From a virus, in IMG/VR virus record IMGVR_UViG_3300028284_000366, positions 1 through 38,273 of that record: a stretch of DNA of 38,273 nucleotides; one strand, given 5' to 3'. Under the pieces are notes generated by a model, which saw only the letters and a program-made list of their open reading frames with translations, was not told the origin of the DNA and ran no database searches. This document shows, one piece after another, positions 15,691 through 22,890 of this stretch. A program made the translations under genes and the position numbers. How positions within the stretch are numbered: position 1 is the stretch's first letter; each line of letters begins with the position of its first letter.

Positions 15691-16608
15691 TTACTTGTTA
15701 TTTATTAAATTTGTTATTAAACTTATACAATTTATTTCTTTATCTAAACGAAAATTAGCCTTATATTGATGATCATTTATTAATATAGCTGCAGTACCTT
15801 CTTTATTTGGTAGGTATTCACTAGCATTGTCAAATAGATATCTAAATAGATCTTCAAAATCATCAACATTTGAATCAGCGAGTATCTGTCTTATCTTTTT
15901 GATTTGTGGTTTTGGTAATTTTAATTCACCTACAATAGCAGACATATAACCAGTGGAAATAAGTAAAGAATCATCGATTTTTAACTCACCTCCAGTACTA
16001 CTTGATTGGATAGTGTTAAGCATTTTTCTAATGTCAGGATAAAACCTGTTAACAATTTTCCCAATGGCAGTGGGTTCATAACTAATGCTTTCAATATCAC
16101 AAATAGTGGCTAAATGTGCTGCTACTTCTTTTTTAGTAGGTGGTATTATTTTAAATGTTTGACACCTTGATTGTAAGGGGTCTATAATTCTTTCTACATA
16201 ATTACAGGTTAAAATAAACCTAGTGGTACGTGAAAATGTTTCTATTATATTACGAAGCGAAGCCTGTGCTTGAATTGTAAGAAAATCTGCTTCATCTAAA
16301 ATCACCACTTTAAGTGGTTTGAAAGAAGCAACACTTGCAAAACTTGATACTTTATCTCTAATAGTTTCAATTCCCCTTTCATCAGAGGCATTAATATAGA
16401 GATAATCACAATCTAGGTTTCTAACACATAACTTAGCAAGGGTTGTTTTACCCGTACCTGCTGGACCATAAAATAAATAGTTCTGTATGTCGTTGTCTGC
16501 TAATTGATTAGCAATTGAGGATTTTAAACTCTCATTACCAACATACGTCTCTAAAGTTGTAGGTCTGTGTTTTTCGTTTAATAAACTATTTTCTTTAGTA
16601 CTCACCAT
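15691..16608 (-). CDS. Clamp-loader ATPase, gp44/RFC-like AAA+ (305 aa)
   Basis: Numbering from MVSTKENSLLNEKHRP: Walker A GPAGTGKT at 48-55, Walker B VILDEAD at 102-108, sensor-1 TCN near 134-136, and SRC (147-149) arginine-finger motif. All are diagnostic of RFC-type clamp loaders. I prefer ATG 1608x (16608), which overlaps the upstream stop by 14 nt. A start at 16641 would add 11 lysine/asparagine-rich residues. It works with the gp62-like protein to load the gp45 clamp encoded at 20580-21311. Confidence 0.9.
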   Translation of the reverse strand: MVSTKENSLLNEKHRPTTLETYVGNESLKSSIANQLADNDIQNYLFYGPAGTGKTTLAKLCVRNLDCDYLYINASDERGIETIRDKVSSFASVASFKPLKVVILDEADFLTIQAQASLRNIIETFSRTTRFILTCNYVERIIDPLQSRCQTFKIIPPTKKEVAAHLATICDIESISYEPTAIGKIVNRFYPDIRKMLNTIQSSSTGGELKIDDSLLISTGYMSAIVGELKLPKPQIKKIRQILADSNVDDFEDLFRYLFDNASEYLPNKEGTAAILINDHQYKANFRLDKEINCISLITNLINNK

Positions 16609-16861
16609 ATATAGAGAATTTCTGTTCTTTTGGTTTTTCAATTGTAACTTCTTCTGCGTCTATAGCAAATAATTTGCCTGCTAATGGTGATAATTTATAT
16701 TCACCCTTAAATCCTGTCTTAGTCATATAAGCTTCTAAGGTATCAGTTAAGGTTTTGTGAACCGGACCACTTGGTTCGTTAGCAATTAATCTCCATTTAT
16801 CTCCTGGAGGTACTCTCCTAGCGATTAATATATCTTTTTCTATTGTTTTAGTTTCTTTCAT
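16595..16861 (-). CDS. Hypothetical protein upstream of clamp loader (88 aa)
   Basis: The start chosen is ATG 16861 (MKETKTIEKDILIARRVPPG). The longer frame to 16906 would translate the terminator hairpin. The sequence (DKWRLIANEPSGPVHKTLTDT, then GFKGEYKLSPLAGKLFAID) looks like a small alpha/beta protein. A TGTATATT variant of the promoter motif ends only 6 nt before the ATG, so any mRNA from it would be nearly leaderless. Function unknown. Confidence 0.6.
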   Translation of the reverse strand: MKETKTIEKDILIARRVPPGDKWRLIANEPSGPVHKTLTDTLEAYMTKTGFKGEYKLSPLAGKLFAIDAEEVTIEKPKEQKFSIYGEY

Positions 16862-16867
16862 AATATG

Positions 16868-16877
16868 AATATACAAA
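16868..16877 (-). promoter_or_regulatory. Variant promoter-like motif TTTGTATATT
   Basis: The minus strand reads TTTTTTGTATATTCATATTATG, split here only by position: the T-run belongs to the upstream terminator and TATATT is the box. It differs from the consensus by T for C. The short distance to ATG 16861 makes it less certain. Confidence 0.35.
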
Positions 16878-16884
16878 AAATAAA

Positions 16885-16905
16885 TGGGGAAGACAAGCTT
16901 CCCCA
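16885..16905 (-). terminator. Intrinsic terminator after Hc1-like gene
   Basis: TGGGGAAG and CTTCCCCA form an 8-bp stem with a 5-nt loop. On the minus strand it is followed by TTTATTTTTT. It lies 7 nt past the stop of the Hc1-like gene, so it can end the GroES-GroEL-Hc1 transcript. Confidence 0.8.
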
Positions 16906-16911
16906 ATTAAA

Positions 16912-17079
16912 TTATTTAGATTCTGCTACAGATGCTTTTTTATAATCTGTAATTACTCTTTTAATAGCTTGTGCTGCTTTTCTAGCTCGTCCTTGACTAG
17001 CTTTTGTAGTTCCACTATTTTCTGCTGCTAAGATATTGAAGTTCGCTTCAATTGTCTCAAAAATTTCCTGTTTTGTCAT
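16912..17079 (-). CDS. Hc1-like histone of Bacteroidota type (55 aa)
   Basis: The small basic protein begins MTKQEIFETIEANF and ends RVITDYKKASVAESK. The middle KASQGRARKAAQAIKR resembles the RARK(A/S)xxxxxK block of histone H1-like Hc1 proteins found across Bacteroidota. These bind and condense DNA. It is shorter by a few residues but aligns end to end from memory. It lies between GroEL and the clamp loader and is bounded by a strong terminator. A role in phage or host nucleoid packing is inferred. Confidence 0.6.
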   Translation of the reverse strand: MTKQEIFETIEANFNILAAENSGTTKASQGRARKAAQAIKRVITDYKKASVAESK

Positions 17080-17112
17080 TTTTTTTTTATTTATTTACTT
17101 GTTAATATTAAT

Positions 17113-18747
17113 TTACATCATTCCAGCACCCATTTGGGCATTAGAATCTAACATTCTCATTTTTTCAAGTTGAGAAGTTTTATCTTGGGTTAAAGTACAC
17201 TCGGTTAACAATACTGTTCCTGCTACTGATGCAGCATTTTCTAATGCTAATCTAGTTACTTTAGTTGGATCTATAATACCTGCTTCTTTGAAGTTTTCAA
17301 TTGCTTCTGTTTTAAGGTTATATGATTCCCATACATTATTATTTTTAATGATATCACGTGCTAGAATACTAGAGTCTGTATTTGTTATACCAGCATTAGT
17401 TAAAATTTGTTCGAAAGGCATACCACAAGCATCATATACAATTTGTGCTCCAATAGTACCTTTAGTAATAGATTCACGTGCAACTAATAAAGCTTTTCCA
17501 CCTCCAGGTACTATACCTTCTTCAATAGCAGCTTTTGTAGCGTGTAATGCATCGTCAACTCTATCTTTTCTTTCTAACATTTCCGTTTCAGTACTTCCAC
17601 CTACGTGTACAATAGCTACTCCACCAACAAATTTTGATAAACGGTTTTGTAATTGCTCTTGTTCATATGGGGTTTTACTTTTTTGAATTTGTTCCTGTAA
17701 TTCATCAACACGTTTTGCTATTGCATCTGTATCTCCTTTACCGTCTACAATAGTTGTTTGTTCTTTGGTAATGGTTGCAATTCTTGCTTCACCAAACCAA
17801 TCCCAACTAAACTTGTCAAGTTGCATACCCTTATCTTTACTAAATACTACACCACCTGTTAGATTGGCAATATCTTCTAAGACAAGTTTTCTTCTATCTC
17901 CAAAATCAGGTGCTTTTACAGCACATACATTAACTGTACCTCTCATTTTGTTTACAATTAAGGTAGCTAGAGCTTCATTATCAATATCTTCTGCAATAAC
18001 TAATAATGATTTTCCTTGTGCTGAAACAGCTTGTAATATTGGTAATAATTCTTTTACTGTATTTAACCTTTGATCTAAAATTAGAATCGCTGGGTTATCT
18101 AAAGTACAAGACATAGTATTATTGTCAGTTACGAAATAAGGTGATTTATAACCTCTATCAAACTGCATACCTTCTACTGTTTCAAGATAAGTATCTCCTG
18201 TTTTAGATTCTTCAATGTGTACTACACCTTCTAAACCTACTTTATCAATTGACTGAGCAATTAATTTACCTGTTTCAGGGTCATTATTTGCTGAAATAGT
18301 TGCAATTTGTTCCAACTGATCTTCTGAAGAAATATCTTCTGATACTGAACTTCTTAATTCAGATGTAACTTCTTTGATTGCGGATTCAATTTGTCTTTTA
18401 ATTTCTACAGCGTTTTCACCATTATCAAGATGAGATAATCCTTTTTTAATCATTTCTCTTGCTAATAAGGTAGAAGTTGTTGTACCATCCCCTGCTTTTT
18501 CAGCGGTTTTAACTGCTGCTTGTTTAATTAACAATACCCCTAATTCTTCACTAGGATCATCTAATAAAAATGATTTTGCAACTGTTACTCCATCTTTAGT
18601 TGATTGAGGTGCTTCTTGTGCCCCTCTAAAAATTACTACATTTCTTCCGTTAGGTCCTAAAGTAGCAACAACTGCATCTGCAAGTTTATCTATCCCTGTT
18701 TGTAGTTTTGTTCTGGCATCTTTGCCGTAATGAATTTTTGTTTCCAT
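17113..18747 (-). CDS. groEL: Chaperonin GroEL (544 aa)
   Basis: Full length, with nucleotide-site residues in the usual places: ATLGPNGRNV at 29-38, D52, and D87-GTTT. IVPGGG occurs in the second equatorial part, with the hydrolytic aspartate context KDRVDDALHATKAA. The tail ends MGAGMM rather than the long GGM repeat of bacterial GroEL. It forms the folding chamber with the GroES encoded 10 nt upstream. Complete GroEL/GroES pairs are uncommon in phages; most T4-like phages carry only a gp31-type co-chaperonin. The frame is intact, so it is probably functional. Confidence 0.96.
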   Translation of the reverse strand: METKIHYGKDARTKLQTGIDKLADAVVATLGPNGRNVVIFRGAQEAPQSTKDGVTVAKSFLLDDPSEELGVLLIKQAAVKTAEKAGDGTTTSTLLAREMIKKGLSHLDNGENAVEIKRQIESAIKEVTSELRSSVSEDISSEDQLEQIATISANNDPETGKLIAQSIDKVGLEGVVHIEESKTGDTYLETVEGMQFDRGYKSPYFVTDNNTMSCTLDNPAILILDQRLNTVKELLPILQAVSAQGKSLLVIAEDIDNEALATLIVNKMRGTVNVCAVKAPDFGDRRKLVLEDIANLTGGVVFSKDKGMQLDKFSWDWFGEARIATITKEQTTIVDGKGDTDAIAKRVDELQEQIQKSKTPYEQEQLQNRLSKFVGGVAIVHVGGSTETEMLERKDRVDDALHATKAAIEEGIVPGGGKALLVARESITKGTIGAQIVYDACGMPFEQILTNAGITNTDSSILARDIIKNNNVWESYNLKTEAIENFKEAGIIDPTKVTRLALENAASVAGTVLLTECTLTQDKTSQLEKMRMLDSNAQMGAGMM

Positions 18748-18757
18748 TTCTTAATTG

Positions 18758-19060
18758 TTAATTAGTTGATTCTTCTACTTTTGCTAGTACTTGGTTTTCT
18801 GGGCCTATGTAATACTCTTCTCCTTCAAAAGGCAATTTTGTAAAACCTTGTGTTGGAAGTACTACCTTATCCCCAATTTTCACTTGTGGTACTAATAATA
18901 CTCCACTGATAGTATATCTACCAGGACCTACAGCAATCACTTCACCAAAGGTATTTGTATCTTTCCCCATATCAGGAACGATAATGTTACCATAGACTGT
19001 TTCTTCTACTTCTATGGGTTTAACGATAACTGCATCATAAAATGCTCTTAGCTCTTTCAT
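18758..19060 (-). CDS. groES: Co-chaperonin GroES (100 aa)
   Basis: FYDAVIVKPIEVEET begins the ~10-kDa barrel. YGNIIVPDMGKD takes the mobile-loop position, GEVIAVGPG is the family signature, and VKIGDKVVLP follows. It caps the GroEL ring. The mobile loop differs from the host-type GGIVLT sequence, which may tune it for the adjacent phage GroEL. It overlaps the upstream 106-residue gene by 26 nt. Confidence 0.93.
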   Translation of the reverse strand: MKELRAFYDAVIVKPIEVEETVYGNIIVPDMGKDTNTFGEVIAVGPGRYTISGVLLVPQVKIGDKVVLPTQGFTKLPFEGEEYYIGPENQVLAKVEESTN

Positions 19061-19355
19061 CTACGTACTGTTTTAAATTTAATGTTATTTGTTTGTAATT
19101 CTCTATATATTCACTTAATTGATGGTAATCTTTGTTATTAGCTTGCAATTCAGAAATTCTCATTAAAGCAGCTTCTATAGTAGGATAGTAATACAAAGAC
19201 TTTTCATAAGTCTTAGCTTTACCTTTAGCCCTAAAATGGGAGGCATCTGATGTTACGTTCATTTTAATAGTGTAACTATACTCGTCTTTAGTAATAAAAT
19301 AGGGTTCCAGCAAAGGATCGGTAATAGTCTTAATAGACTTTCTTTTTGTTGTCAT
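19035..19355 (-). CDS. Hypothetical protein preceding GroES (106 aa)
   Basis: It starts MTTKRKSIKTITDPLLEPYF, followed by a beta-rich segment (DEYSYTIKMNVTS) and two helices (YYPTIEAALMRISELQ, LSEYIENYKQITLNLKQYV). It is first in the GroES-GroEL-Hc1 unit, 23 nt after the promoter-like motif at 19378-19387. I recognise no function. The long 26-nt overlap with groES suggests coupled translation. Confidence 0.6.
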   Translation of the reverse strand: MTTKRKSIKTITDPLLEPYFITKDEYSYTIKMNVTSDASHFRAKGKAKTYEKSLYYYPTIEAALMRISELQANNKDYHQLSEYIENYKQITLNLKQYVDERAKSIL

Positions 19356-19377
19356 ATAACTTATTTATTTAGACGTG

Positions 19378-19387
19378 AATATACGAA
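19378..19387 (-). promoter_or_regulatory. Promoter-like motif TTCGTATATT before chaperonin operon
   Basis: The minus strand reads TTCGTATATTCACG, 23 nt before ATG 19355. It separates the Hsp20 gene from the chaperonin genes and would give them their own transcript. Confidence 0.55.
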
Positions 19388-19398
19388 TAATATTGCGC

Positions 19399-19409
19399 TA
19401 GGACACGCT
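19399..19409. repeat. 11-nt inverted repeat arm flanking hsp20 (left)
   Basis: TAGGACACGCT here is the exact reverse complement of AGCGTGTCCTA at 19899-19909. The arms bracket the Hsp20 gene about 490 bp apart, each next to a TATATT box. Could be a regulator site. Confidence 0.5.
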
Positions 19410-19424
19410 TTTTTGGTAAAACTT

Positions 19425-19844
19425 TTATTTTATTTTGATTGTTTTTGCTTTTTTAGATTCCGCAATTGGAATAAATAGATGAAGCAAACCATCTTTCATT
19501 TCTGCTTCTAACTTCTCAAGTTCGAATTTAGCTGCTACTTTATAACCTAGGTTAAAAGATCGTTTAGCTAATCCTTTATAGATGTAGCCACTATAATCAA
19601 AATCTTCTTCATTAGGTTTATCATAGATAATTTTTAAAAGATCTCCATCAATTTCTAGTTGAATGTCTTTTTTAGTTAGACCAGTACAGGCAACTTCAAA
19701 ATGAAGTCCTTCATCGTCATAAAAAATATCTAATGGGTGTGGTTGTTTGTTTTCAAACGTTGTTGGTTGGAAAACGCCGTCTGCCTTGAATAGGTTACGG
19801 AATAGTAAGTCGAACGGTGTACGTTCATTGAATAATGTACTCAT
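19425..19844 (-). CDS. Small heat-shock protein Hsp20 (139 aa)
   Basis: An alpha-crystallin domain spans ~33-130: PLDIFYDDEGLHFEVACTGL, then the KKDIQLEIDGDLLKI strand pair, GLAKRSFNLGYKV (the R.F.L segment) and KDGLLHLFIP. The C-terminus TIKIK supplies the I-x-I motif that docks between dimers. It holds unfolding proteins for refolding, plausibly handing them to the adjacent GroEL/ES. Phage Hsp20 genes are well known in T4-like marine phages. Confidence 0.88.
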   Translation of the reverse strand: MSTLFNERTPFDLLFRNLFKADGVFQPTTFENKQPHPLDIFYDDEGLHFEVACTGLTKKDIQLEIDGDLLKIIYDKPNEEDFDYSGYIYKGLAKRSFNLGYKVAAKFELEKLEAEMKDGLLHLFIPIAESKKAKTIKIK

Positions 19845-19890
19845 ATCATTTAGTTTTGTGAGGCCGTAGCTCTCGGTTTATTAATTTGTG

Positions 19891-19909
19891 AATATAACAG
19901 CGTGTCCTA
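19891..19909 (-). promoter_or_regulatory. Variant motif and right inverted-repeat arm upstream of hsp20
   Basis: The minus strand reads TGTTATATTCAC, a variant of the promoter-like motif, preceded by the arm TAGGACACGCT. About 50 nt of leader follow before ATG 19844. The region 19845-19945 holds no gene. Confidence 0.4.
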
Positions 19910-19945
19910 AACTCCAATATTAAATTCAGTTATACATATATAAAA

Positions 19946-20569
19946 CTAATCTAAAGTATCAAAGAAGAATACTTGTGATAGTCTTGATGATGCTACATCC
20001 CAACCAAAGTAAGTAGGTGCCGCGTGTAATAAACGAGCATCCCATATAACACATCTGTTAAAAACATTACCTACTTGGTCTACCTTTTCATAAGGTGTAG
20101 AATCTACAAAAGTATGTTGGTTAAACATTCCTTCACTTTCACTAGCATGTCTACCTCTTGTTTCTTTATGAGCATAAAAACAAGTTCCTGCTTCATAAGG
20201 GGCATTTGGGTTTAAATATACTGCTGCGGCCCATTGTTGACTATCACAATGCCATACAGTGTTTATTTTAGCTTCATGAGACTGGAATCTACCATTCATT
20301 TCATAGTCTTCCCATTTAGATATTTTTTTACTTAAAGCATTTTCAAATTTTTCTTTTATTCCTTCAAAGAAAAACTGTTTTCTAGTTCTTAATCCTAGGT
20401 ATCCACTATCATCATGAAACCATTGTTTAAGAGCAAATTCTCTTAGTTCAAGGGGGTTTTCATAGAAATCATCTATAACGGTAAATCTTCTTGCTGCTAA
20501 TGGGTTTACTTTAAAATCATCTGTTTTAATAAAACCCCAGTCATTTTTTGGTTGTGAGTCTGTATACAT
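19946..20569 (-). CDS. 2OG-Fe(II) oxygenase-like protein (207 aa)
   Basis: H107-C-D109 in WHCDSQQWAAAVYLNP, a distal H182 in ARLLHAAP and R196 in SSRLSQVFFF form the iron and 2-oxoglutarate set of the double-stranded beta-helix fold. Length and the YLNP...GT.FY pattern agree with prolyl-hydroxylase-like phage enzymes. The substrate is unknown; hydroxylation of protein, sugar or base are all possible. It lies just downstream of the clamp gene. Confidence 0.7.
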   Translation of the reverse strand: MYTDSQPKNDWGFIKTDDFKVNPLAARRFTVIDDFYENPLELREFALKQWFHDDSGYLGLRTRKQFFFEGIKEKFENALSKKISKWEDYEMNGRFQSHEAKINTVWHCDSQQWAAAVYLNPNAPYEAGTCFYAHKETRGRHASESEGMFNQHTFVDSTPYEKVDQVGNVFNRCVIWDARLLHAAPTYFGWDVASSRLSQVFFFDTLD

Positions 20570-20579
20570 AATATTTAAT

Positions 20580-21311
20580 TTAATTTAATTCATTTCTTAA
20601 TAAGTAATAAGTACTTTCTATGTTTTCTGAGGTGAAATTGATTTTCATCATCCCATTTGGGGCTATGGATAGTTTAGAGGTATCCATATCCTTGTTATTT
20701 TTTAATATTTCACTAAACTTAAGGGCGTTAAAGGGTAAACGCATTCCCTCTTCCTTTATCTTACCTTTAATTTGATATGATATTTTATTGCTGTAATTAT
20801 CTTCTATAGCTTCTGGGCTAAACATGAAATCACATACTAAAGAACCATCTAAGTTTTCAGTTGTTTTAACAAGTACACTAGCAGCATCTAATGCTCCTTT
20901 TGCTTTTATTAAATGGGTGATATCTTCTTCATCTAATTCTAATTCAACATCAAACTCGGGGTCTGTAACCCAACTTGTCTTTCCTATTGCTAATGGATCA
21001 GCAAGCGTATAAGTTAAATTAAAATTAGCATCTTCAATATACATAACATTTTTTAATGCTCCATTACCACTTAAACTCATTAATAAATCTCCATTGGTAA
21101 TAGATAAAAGTTTAACTAGTTTATCAGTATCAAACACACCAATATCACTATCTTGTACTGGGAAGTTATTTAATACTGTTTTACATACCAACCCTTCACT
21201 TTGGGCGTAAACAGTTAAGGAATTATCTTTAATTCTCCATTTGACTGATTTATGTAAGTCACCTAAATAATATTTAGATATTGTGCTTTGTAATAGGTTT
21301 TTATTTATCAT
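20580..21311 (-). CDS. DNA polymerase sliding clamp, gp45-like (243 aa)
   Basis: The length and two-domain strand/helix pattern match T4 gp45 (228 aa). Seen: LLQSTISKYYLGDLH at the N-terminus, LTVYAQSEGLVCKTVL, DTDKLVKLLSI, an acidic linker DVELELDEED, and a second-domain repeat ending APNGMMKINF. The trimeric ring tethers the polymerase. In T4 it also activates late transcription, relevant to the promoter motif here. It stands next to the gp43 C-part and upstream of gp44/gp62 genes. Confidence 0.85.
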   Translation of the reverse strand: MINKNLLQSTISKYYLGDLHKSVKWRIKDNSLTVYAQSEGLVCKTVLNNFPVQDSDIGVFDTDKLVKLLSITNGDLLMSLSGNGALKNVMYIEDANFNLTYTLADPLAIGKTSWVTDPEFDVELELDEEDITHLIKAKGALDAASVLVKTTENLDGSLVCDFMFSPEAIEDNYSNKISYQIKGKIKEEGMRLPFNALKFSEILKNNKDMDTSKLSIAPNGMMKINFTSENIESTYYLLRNELN

Positions 21312-21317
21312 AGTTGT

Positions 21318-21327
21318 AATATACGAA
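21318..21327 (-). promoter_or_regulatory. Promoter-like motif TTCGTATATT before clamp gene
   Basis: The minus strand reads TTTCGTATATTACAAC only 6 nt before ATG 21311, in the 23-nt gap after the polymerase C-part. A transcript from here would be almost leaderless, so a role is less sure than at other sites. Confidence 0.4.
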
Positions 21328-21334
21328 ATTTATT

Positions 21335-22270
21335 TTATACTTCAAAGAAATTAAATTGATTTTTATAAGGATTTAAGTCTAATGACCATTGTAAGTCACT
21401 AAAGAAACCTTCTAGTTTATTTAATAATATAGACTCAAACACTTTTCTACGATTAGCATATTTATCTAAGAAATCCTGTATTTTTTCAGGTATATCGTGG
21501 TCTTGAAAAGCTAATGATTCTATCTTATAAGGGTTATCTTTCAAATAAATCCATTTTACTTTATCTGCTTGTGTAATTAAATTATGTTTTTTATCTAATG
21601 ACCATAGTTTTAATAAATCATTATATCTAATAGTTGCTCTTACAGGTGCAGGTGCTCCTTTTAGTATTTCGGTAAACATTTCACCTGCTCTAGCTTTAGT
21701 TCCACTATATTTTTCTAATTTTTTTACTGCTGTTGGGTTACCTAATTGTGATAAGGAAATTGTACCATCTAATATTTGTTTTTTAAATACTTTAACTTGG
21801 TTTATAATACTTTCCTTTTCCTCACCCTTCAATACTTGCTGTAATATATCATTAAAAAACTTTCCTAATATAGGTGGGAAATTTGCTTTCATAAACTCCA
21901 AACCCTTAATATCTAAAGATTCCTTTTCAATACCCTCTTGCTTTGTAATCCATTGTGCGTATCTCCTGTTTGCTCTAAAATAAGCTGAACGAATAACACA
22001 TTCTGTTTTCATTTCTAGTCTATGTTCTTGCACATTAAATGCTTCACGTGCTAGTCTGTCATAATCATCATTAATAATATCTTGGTATTTTAGTGCTACT
22101 TTTTCTAAAAGATTATCTTTTTCTTTAGCAGTAAATTCTTCAAAATTGGGATATAAATGAAGTAGTAAGGGTTCTGCGTTAAAGTAATTAGAATCTGTGT
22201 CTACGTAAGCACAATAATTCTCATCTCCTTCATCACAAATCCACCAAGGTGTATCTTGTATATGTTTCAT
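21335..22270 (-). CDS. DNA polymerase family B, C-terminal part (motif C and thumb, gp43B)
   Basis: Y22-V-D-T-D-S-N at 22-28 is palm motif C with the catalytic aspartates. ANRRYAQW at 100-107 corresponds to the KKRY-type motif at the palm/thumb border, and GLEFMKANFP is typical of viral B polymerases. The rest is thumb-like helices, ending QFNFFEV, which resembles a clamp-binding tail. Motifs A, B and the exonuclease are missing here but present in 22890-24599. Together the pieces total 880 residues, close to T4 gp43 (898). Two genes separate them, so two polypeptides must assemble. Intact frame with its own ATG. Confidence 0.88.
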   Translation of the reverse strand: MKHIQDTPWWICDEGDENYCAYVDTDSNYFNAEPLLLHLYPNFEEFTAKEKDNLLEKVALKYQDIINDDYDRLAREAFNVQEHRLEMKTECVIRSAYFRANRRYAQWITKQEGIEKESLDIKGLEFMKANFPPILGKFFNDILQQVLKGEEKESIINQVKVFKKQILDGTISLSQLGNPTAVKKLEKYSGTKARAGEMFTEILKGAPAPVRATIRYNDLLKLWSLDKKHNLITQADKVKWIYLKDNPYKIESLAFQDHDIPEKIQDFLDKYANRRKVFESILLNKLEGFFSDLQWSLDLNPYKNQFNFFEV

Positions 22271-22283
22271 TTATATAATATTT

Positions 22284-22547
22284 TTAAAATGTTCTTTCCC
22301 CAGGTAATGGTGGTACAGTTTTTGGTCGTTCTCCTTTAGAATCAATATCATCTCTTTCATCTAATTCTACTTTATACTTAACACCAGCAACTTTAAATTC
22401 ACCTCCCTGTTTAAGCATTTTTTTAAAAAAGTTTGTTTGAGAATCACTCCAACTTTCACTTCTTAAAATAATTTCATCTTTTTGAAGATAATTACCTCCT
22501 GATGATATGTGTTGGTTTTTTCTAATTGATTGTTTTTTTAATGCCAT
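22284..22547 (-). CDS. Hypothetical protein inserted in split polymerase locus (87 aa)
   Basis: The start chosen is ATG 22547 (MALKKQSIRKNQHISSGG), 1 nt after the cupin stop. An upstream extension to 22598 lies inside the cupin gene. It is a basic start, then SWSDSQTNFFKKMLKQGGEFKV and a polar proline-rich tail (PKTVPPLPGERTF). No nuclease motif is visible, so it is not an obvious homing endonuclease. Function unknown. Confidence 0.6.
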   Translation of the reverse strand: MALKKQSIRKNQHISSGGNYLQKDEIILRSESWSDSQTNFFKKMLKQGGEFKVAGVKYKVELDERDDIDSKGERPKTVPPLPGERTF

Positions 22548-22548
22548 A

Positions 22549-22890
22549 TTATTCTCTTTTATAATCATCTTCGATTCGGACAATATCGTCTTCACCAAAA
22601 TATGTTCCTGTTTGTACTTCTATAAATTGTACTACTCCACCTGTTTCATTCCAAGCTCTATGTTTATCTCCTAAACCAATTTTTATTGATTGCCCAGGTC
22701 CTCTAAATACTTTTTCACCATCTAAAATAATTGTTAAATTACCTTTAACCACAGTCCAAATTTCTTTTCTTTTGTGATGATATTGATATGATAACCTTTG
22801 ACCAGGTGCTACTGTTATTCTTTTTACCTTACATTCAGGAGCATCTAATAATACTTCATACATACCCCAAGGTCTACTTTCTATTTCCAT
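22549..22890 (-). CDS. Cupin, type II mannose-6-phosphate isomerase-like (113 aa)
   Basis: The sequence opens ESRPWGMYEVLLDAPECKVK and continues PGQRLSYQYHHKRKEIWTVV, with metal ligands H38, H39 and E43. It ends EVQTGTYFGEDDIVRIEDDY. This is the whole cupin that forms the C-terminal domain of ManC-type enzymes, here alone. It interconverts mannose-6-P and fructose-6-P in characterised relatives. It fits the sugar genes far downstream yet sits between the two polymerase parts. Its ATG overlaps the polymerase N-part stop as TAATG. Confidence 0.85.
   Translation of the reverse strand: MEIESRPWGMYEVLLDAPECKVKRITVAPGQRLSYQYHHKRKEIWTVVKGNLTIILDGEKVFRGPGQSIKIGLGDKHRAWNETGGVVQFIEVQTGTYFGEDDIVRIEDDYKRE

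Noticed and set aside
22270-22890. Frameshift or sequencing error as cause of the two polymerase parts
   Set aside because: About 620 bases with two intact genes and coupled starts separate the parts, so no indel could join them.
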